Source of the DNA: an uncultured Christensenella sp.
GTDB taxonomy: Bacteria > Bacillota > Clostridia > Christensenellales > Borkfalkiaceae
Assembly: GCA_910578195.1 (NCBI GenBank)
Contig: CAJTOY010000003.1
Coordinates: forward strand, 1 to 64,000
Reading direction: 5' to 3'
DNA: 64,000 bases
The notes under the pieces were generated by a model. The model saw nothing but the letters and a program-made list of their open reading frames with translations, was not told where the DNA came from and did no database searches. This document shows positions 59,744-64,000 of the stretch, one piece after another (the first letter of the stretch is position 1; every line of letters begins with the position of its first letter). Position numbers and translations under genes: made by a program.

Positions 59744-59772
59744 GGGGGCGCAACTTATGTTGCGCCCTTTCT
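59744..59772. terminator. Terminator between the CHAP-like gene and minE
   Basis: GGGCGCAAC (59746-59754) pairs with GTTGCGCCC (59759-59767), followed by TTTCTTATT on the plus strand. Confidence 0.85.
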
Positions 59773-59984
59773 TATTGCGGTTTTTTAATGTTTTTTATTC
59801 TGCGGGCGGTCATCAGCACGCAGACGATAAAGCCCTCGTCCGCGCGGGTGACTTCGAGCGTGGCTTCGCCGTCGCTTTCGAAATATTCGTCGGTCACGCG
59901 CTTCAAGTCCTTTAAAAAAAGCTCGCGCTCCAAGTCGGACATGTCGTCTCTGTCGAGCGCGAGCAGTCTGTTCACCGATTTCAT
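59772..59984 (-). CDS. minE: MinE-like cell division topological factor
   Basis: A 70-residue protein that aligns by eye with MinE: RLLALDRDDMSDLERELFLKDLKRVTDEYFE followed by an alternating strand (ATLEVTRADEGFIVCVLMTA). The N-terminal amphipathic membrane-targeting helix of typical MinE is missing. Its start overlaps the stop of the MinD-like gene (ATGA), the usual minD-minE order. MinE normally triggers the MinD ATPase; since the MinD here lacks the key lysine, the pair may work differently. Confidence 0.7.
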   Translation of the reverse strand: MKSVNRLLALDRDDMSDLERELFLKDLKRVTDEYFESDGEATLEVTRADEGFIVCVLMTARRIKNIKKPQ

Positions 59985-60712
59985 AATCTTTCCCTCACTT
60001 TGCGTTTTATATAGCCGTTAATGCCGAAATAATTGCGCAAGACGTTACACACGAGCTCCTTTCTGCCCATAACCATTTCCGCGGCGACCTTGAAAACCTT
60101 CATGGTCGATTTTTTCCATTTCCCGAGCGGAAGCGCCAAATCCTCGGGTATGACCGCCTTTAACGGCAGATGCAAAAGCGACGCAATCTCCTGCGCGGTC
60201 ATAACCTCGCCGTTAATTATATGCCCGCCGTTGAGCTTGTTCACGAACAGCCCTATATTTTTAACTCCGCCGTCCGAAAGCTTCGCCTTGCAGCAATCGG
60301 CGGCTTTTAACGACGGCACGAACGGCTCGGTGACGATAATCGCCTCGTCGCATTTTTTCGGCGTGATTTTGTCGAGGAGGATATAGTCGAACAGTCCGTC
60401 CAGCTCGTCTACGGCGCGTTCGGCAGCTTCTCTGTCGTCGAGCCCGAGCGAGGAGGCGAAGGACAGATTTAAAATTTTCGGGTGAGCGATAAGCGTCTGT
60501 TTCGCGCGGCACGCGCCCTTCGCGAAGTCCGCGAAGGTATAGGTTTGCATATTAGCGCACCCGCCGACCTGCAAGCCGCCTCCGCTTATATTGTCGCCGT
60601 CGATAATCAGCGTTCTTTCGCCCAGCCCCGCCAGCGCGAACCCGAGCCCCGTGCAGCAGGTTGTCACGCCCGCGCCGCCTTTTAAGTTTGTCATATATAT
60701 TTTCTTAGCCAT
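59981..60712 (-). CDS. minD: MinD-like protein lacking the P-loop lysine
   Basis: A 243-residue ParA/MinD-family protein. The deviant Walker A reads KGGAGVTT (about 11-18): the first signature lysine is kept, but the lysine that contacts the phosphates (KGGxGKTT) is valine. The switch II region after LLD is shortened and lacks the DxPAG motif. The MTAQEIASLLHLPLKAVIPED region and the amphipathic C-terminal tail (GYIKRKVRERL), which targets MinD to membranes, are present. ATP hydrolysis is therefore doubtful. TATAAT lies 6 nt before the ATG. A minC gene was not seen. Confidence 0.82.
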   Translation of the reverse strand: MAKKIYMTNLKGGAGVTTCCTGLGFALAGLGERTLIIDGDNISGGGLQVGGCANMQTYTFADFAKGACRAKQTLIAHPKILNLSFASSLGLDDREAAERAVDELDGLFDYILLDKITPKKCDEAIIVTEPFVPSLKAADCCKAKLSDGGVKNIGLFVNKLNGGHIINGEVMTAQEIASLLHLPLKAVIPEDLALPLGKWKKSTMKVFKVAAEMVMGRKELVCNVLRNYFGINGYIKRKVRERL

Positions 60713-60718
60713 AGCTCC

Positions 60719-60724
60719 ATTATA
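60719..60724 (-). promoter_or_regulatory. -10 box directly before minD
   Basis: On the minus strand TATAAT, GGAGCT, ATG: again exactly 6 nt between -10 and start. The GGAG lies too close (2 nt) for a ribosome site. The -35 is weak (ATAATT). Confidence 0.45.
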
Positions 60725-60786
60725 TAATCAATGAAAGTAAAAATTATGTAAATTACAGTCGTAAGATATGTTATTTGCTCGGCAAG

Positions 60787-60806
60787 TGTAATAATTTTTT
60801 ATTACA
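60787..60806. promoter_or_regulatory. Palindrome upstream of the giant lipoprotein gene
   Basis: TGTAATAA-TTTT-TTATTACA, perfectly symmetric, 16 nt before the -35 box of the next promoter. It resembles the TGTAACAA/TTGTTACA operator at 57558 but with longer spacing. It could be an operator or, less likely, a weak terminator. Confidence 0.45.
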
Positions 60807-60821
60807 AACAGTTAATTTCAT

Positions 60822-60850
60822 TTGACAGCCCTAATAAAATAAGATATAAT
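60822..60850 (+). promoter_or_regulatory. Promoter of the giant lipoprotein gene
   Basis: TTGACA (60822-60827), 17-bp spacer, TATAAT (60845-60850): perfect consensus. A leader of about 18 nt with AGG precedes the ATG. Confidence 0.85.
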
Positions 60851-60874
60851 CACTTCTATAATAGGTAAAAAATC

Positions 60875-63800
60875 ATGAAAACGTATATAAAAGAGCATTG
60901 GAGAAGAATAGTAGTTATCGCAACGGCGGCGCTGTTGCTTTTGGCTATACTCACGGTCAGCCTTATTTTCGGACTTGCATCGTGCAACAAGTCGGGAATT
61001 ATACCTCCCCCCGAAATCAATACAACCGTGAGAAAGGAAGCCCCGACGGACGGAAGTTCGCCCGAGGAACATACCGCGCTCGACAATATCGCATACATGG
61101 CTTACGTTTTAGACCGCCAGCCGTTCTATCACGCATACGCGAACAACTCGACAAAGTCGACAGGTTACGAGCAAGTCACCCAGACGTGGAAGGATTACCG
61201 ACTGACCGAAATCGACGGCAAGACGAGGGGAGTTATGGTATGTTCCGACCTCTCGTATTCCGCGCTGGTCAAATCGGCTTCGCAAGCGTGCTTTTTAGAC
61301 AACCTGGTCGCGTTTATGCGTACGGGCGGCAAGCCTTCGAAGCAGTCCACCCCCTCGGACATCGAGTGGAGCGCGGACCAGCCCCGGAAATACGAAAAGG
61401 AAAAATATCTGACGACGTACGGCGAGTTCTCGACCGAGCTTTCGGTTTACGTAATTAACGAGGACACCGTGGAAAGCGCGGGCGAGACCGTGAACAACGG
61501 CGACGGCACGTATTCGCAGACCTTCCGCCTCAACGCGGGCGCGGCGTACTGGTATCAGTACGGCATGAAAACGAGGGGCGGTTTAAAGAATTACCCCGTA
61601 TTCGAAAAGATTGAAATAACCTTTACGTTCGACGGCAAGTGGCAGGTGCTTTCGAGCTACTGCGAGGAAAAAGCGCAGATTACACCGGGCGCGCTCGGCG
61701 GAATTCCCCTCGGCAGCAATTCAAAAACAACAACAACGTTCGATTACGGCGAACAGGGCTTCGACGGCGAGCATTACGGCTATGTCGACAGCTATTACAG
61801 TGCGTACTTCGACAAGAATTTGGGCAACGACGATAAGCCCGTAACGCAGGAAGTTTCGGTAACCGACGTGCTTATGGGAGGGTTCAAGGACGTCATAAGC
61901 GACAAGGGTCAGCAGTTTGCGTTGGAGCTGAATGCGGGCGCGAACGAGTACGACGGCAAGATTTATTTGAAACTTACCGACCTCGGCGACGTTTTAAATA
62001 CAATCGACGCGCGCCTTTCCCTCGGCAAAAAGGGAAGCGGACAGCAAGACTTCTATGCGGAATTTAAAAATAAGACCGTAAACGCGTATTACAGCGACGG
62101 CTTTGCCGTAACCGCGGATATCGATAGGGTATCGGCGGCGGTGGGCGCGATTTCGGCTTGGATAAAGGGCGGCGGGGAAGCCGCGCCCGCGGCGGAGGGC
62201 GGCGGTTTCGACCTCTCGCTTCTTTTAGAAGCGTTCAAAATGGACGTGACGGACACGTCGGTAGCGGTGACAATCAAGACCGACAACCTTCTGGGGCTGG
62301 GCATAGGCGTAGACCTCGAACTCAACTTCGACAGAAAGCAGACCGACGGCATAAGCGAATATTCTTTCGTAAATATTGCTATTAACAGTTTATCGTTCCA
62401 AAATTCGAAAATCGCGCTCAGCGCGGCAATCGTTCCCGACAATACCGAAATAATTTCGCGCAACCCCTCGGAAACGGCGGCGGACATCGCGGACTATATG
62501 GACGGCGTGCTCGCGCTGCTTAAAAGCAAATCGTACATAATCGATTTCAATCTCGACTATTCGGGAATTAAAGCTTCCGCTAATGCTCGGGTCGAGCTCG
62601 GCGAAGGGTTCAAGACAATCAAGGTAAACGCGCCGCTGTCCGTCGAATTCAACGGACTTTCGGTCGAACTTGCGGCTTACTACACGGTAAACCTCGAAAG
62701 CGGCGACTTTGGCGAGGTGTATATAAATCTCACCAAGCTGAACGGCAAGGACTGCGAGGCGAAGGCGTACTGCAACATTAAAGACCTCGTTTCCTCGGTG
62801 CAGAGGCTTATTGCTTTGTTCGAGGAACCCGCCGCGGTATACGCGTCGGTTGAGACGCGCGCGACGGTGGCGGAGGTTATCAACACAGTTTTAAACCTCG
62901 ACTTTGCGGCAATCGTCACCGAATTGAAGGCGGACGAAAACGCAATCAGAGTCAGCGTGAACGCCGACATTATTTTGGACACCGTGCTTGCGGTGCTCGG
63001 CAAGGAAATAAACATCGGGCTCGGCACGGCTACCCTTTCGGTAATTCTCGACAACGGCAAAGTTTCCCTCGACGGCTCGGTTTCTGGGCTCGGACTTGCG
63101 TTCGGCATTGCGGGCTCGGAAGAGGGACTGCCCGAATTCGACGCGAACGGATATGCGGATATCACCGAATACGTCGACGGCATTTACGCCCTTCTGAACA
63201 GCAACACATACTCGGTCAGGCTCGACCTCGACGGCACCTTCGAAAACGTTAAGGCTACGGCTGAGGCATTCGTAAAGCTTGACGGCGGATACAAAAACAT
63301 AGCGGTTTCGGTGCCCGAAATCAAGATTGATTTTAAAGGTCTTACCGCGACGCTCGGCGTTTACTACACGGTAAACCTCGAAAACGGCGGCTACGGCAAG
63401 GTGTATATAAACCTTACCGAGCTCGGCGGAAAGGAAGTAAGCGCGAAAATTTACTGTGACATAAAGGACGCGGTCGACGCTGTGACCGCGCTGATTAACT
63501 CCTTTAACAGCCCCGACGCGGCTGTGTATGCGGACGTTGTAGAAAGCGTGCTTTCAATCGATTTCTCGTCGGGAATCACGGAACTTAAAATTTGCGCGGA
63601 CGAATTCAAGCTCGGTTTGAACGTCGATGAAATTTTAAAGGCGGCGAACTTCAACCTCGGTTTCAACCTCGGCAACGTCGAGCTGAATATCGGCTTGGCG
63701 GACGGCAAGGCAAACCTTTCGGGCAAGCTTTCCTCGCTCGGGCTGACGGTTGCGCTGAACGGCTCGGACGCGGACGTCAACGCCCCCGACGAAAACACCT

Positions 63801-64000
63801 ACGCCGATTTGACGGCTTACGTCAACGGACTTTCGGCGCTGCTTGCAAGCAACTCATTCGGGCTCGGTTTGAACCTCGACGCGTACGGTGTGAAGCTCAA
63901 CGCGGACGCGCTCGTCAAATTCACAAACAATTTCAACAATATCGAAGTGTACGTTCCCGCACTGACCGTGACCTATCAGACCCTTACGGTTGTGCTCGAC
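60875..64000 (+). CDS. Giant repeat lipoprotein, runs off the window
   Basis: An open frame of at least 1042 codons without a stop up to the window end. It begins MKTYIKEHWRRIVVIATAAL with a type II signal peptide and lipobox LASC (about 33). After a unique region with a globular domain (about 65-260), the protein consists of beta-rich repeat units of about 230 residues: YYTVNLESGDFGEVYINLTK (about 600) recurs as YYTVNLENGGYGKVYINLTE (about 830), each followed by a Cys-containing strand (AYCNIKDLV, IYCDIKDAV). It is exported and membrane-linked, probably elongated. No known domain; the 3' part lies outside. Confidence 0.85.
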   Translation, partial: MKTYIKEHWRRIVVIATAALLLLAILTVSLIFGLASCNKSGIIPPPEINTTVRKEAPTDGSSPEEHTALDNIAYMAYVLDRQPFYHAYANNSTKSTGYEQVTQTWKDYRLTEIDGKTRGVMVCSDLSYSALVKSASQACFLDNLVAFMRTGGKPSKQSTPSDIEWSADQPRKYEKEKYLTTYGEFSTELSVYVINEDTVESAGETVNNGDGTYSQTFRLNAGAAYWYQYGMKTRGGLKNYPVFEKIEITFTFDGKWQVLSSYCEEKAQITPGALGGIPLGSNSKTTTTFDYGEQGFDGEHYGYVDSYYSAYFDKNLGNDDKPVTQEVSVTDVLMGGFKDVISDKGQQFALELNAGANEYDGKIYLKLTDLGDVLNTIDARLSLGKKGSGQQDFYAEFKNKTVNAYYSDGFAVTADIDRVSAAVGAISAWIKGGGEAAPAAEGGGFDLSLLLEAFKMDVTDTSVAVTIKTDNLLGLGIGVDLELNFDRKQTDGISEYSFVNIAINSLSFQNSKIALSAAIVPDNTEIISRNPSETAADIADYMDGVLALLKSKSYIIDFNLDYSGIKASANARVELGEGFKTIKVNAPLSVEFNGLSVELAAYYTVNLESGDFGEVYINLTKLNGKDCEAKAYCNIKDLVSSVQRLIALFEEPAAVYASVETRATVAEVINTVLNLDFAAIVTELKADENAIRVSVNADIILDTVLAVLGKEINIGLGTATLSVILDNGKVSLDGSVSGLGLAFGIAGSEEGLPEFDANGYADITEYVDGIYALLNSNTYSVRLDLDGTFENVKATAEAFVKLDGGYKNIAVSVPEIKIDFKGLTATLGVYYTVNLENGGYGKVYINLTELGGKEVSAKIYCDIKDAVDAVTALINSFNSPDAAVYADVVESVLSIDFSSGITELKICADEFKLGLNVDEILKAANFNLGFNLGNVELNIGLADGKANLSGKLSSLGLTVALNGSDADVNAPDENTYADLTAYVNGLSALLASNSFGLGLNLDAYGVKLNADALVKFTNNFNNIEVYVPALTVTYQTLTVVLD

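Overview
The window most likely comes from a chromosome of an uncultured member of the Bacillota, class Clostridia; Christensenellales-like lineages fit the mix of genes, but this is inference. The evidence is the sporulation genes spoIVA and spoIIE, a SigB/SigF-type partner-switching operon, the LL-diaminopimelate aminotransferase route to lysine and peptidoglycan (asd, dapA, dapB, dapL, dapF), type III glutamine synthetase, RNase J, and consensus housekeeping promoters (TTGACA, 17 bp, TATAAT) with strong GGAGG ribosome sites. Most genes are rich in G/C at third positions. Three stretches (about 25.5-27.0, 31.4-33.7 and 58.2-59.7 kb) are clearly more A/T-rich and look acquired or fast-evolving. 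No rRNA, tRNA, CRISPR array or recognisable transposase was seen.

Layout. 0-4 kb: a leftward operon (coiled-coil protein, patatin-like lipase with a defective start codon, DUF4234 membrane protein), a divergent XRE regulator, spoIVA, and a 50-residue gene. 4.3-10 kb: one 1905-residue coiled-coil repeat protein. 10-16.4 kb: RNase J, then a tightly overlapping operon trmR-trhP-aroA-dinB. 16.5-21.6 kb: glnN, a ClC transporter with an RCK_C domain, and purA. 21.7-24.3 kb, leftward: ECF sigma factor, anti-sigma-like membrane protein and a VWA lipoprotein. 24.6-31.4 kb: dapF, an A/T-rich lipoprotein and a broken relative, pyrG, dapL, malQ. 31.7-33.6 kb: an HxlR regulator facing a small flavin/redox operon. 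33.8-40 kb: spoIIE (leftward), a Wzz-like protein and a HelD-like helicase. 40.1-45.7 kb: an 1873-residue DUF4011 helicase-nuclease. 45.8-48.5 kb, leftward: asd-dapA-dapB. 48.6-53 kb: feoA-feoB, an RluA-type pseudouridine synthase, and a four-gene STAS / degenerate HATPase / sigma / HATPase operon. 53-55.1 kb, leftward: a membrane protein with a Pro-Glu repeat linker. 55.4-59.7 kb: PucR-type regulator, S41 protease, XRE membrane regulator, lipoprotein and a CHAP-like protein. 59.8-60.7 kb, leftward: a MinD-like protein lacking its P-loop lysine, plus MinE. 60.9 kb to the end: a giant repeat lipoprotein that runs off the window.

How they fit together. The dap genes supply meso-DAP and lysine. 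SpoIVA, SpoIIE and possibly the partner-switching operon are developmental or stress functions. Several proteins (1905 aa, 684 aa, VWA lipoprotein, terminal lipoprotein) are large lineage-specific structural or envelope proteins. The least explained items are: a dispersed two-copy element of about 122 nt with a covarying closing stem placed right after stop codons; the sigma operon with two HATPase-fold proteins and a possible self-recognised promoter; the MinD-like protein with a missing P-loop lysine; and a group of genes whose -10 box lies exactly 6 nt before the start codon, suggesting leaderless mRNAs.
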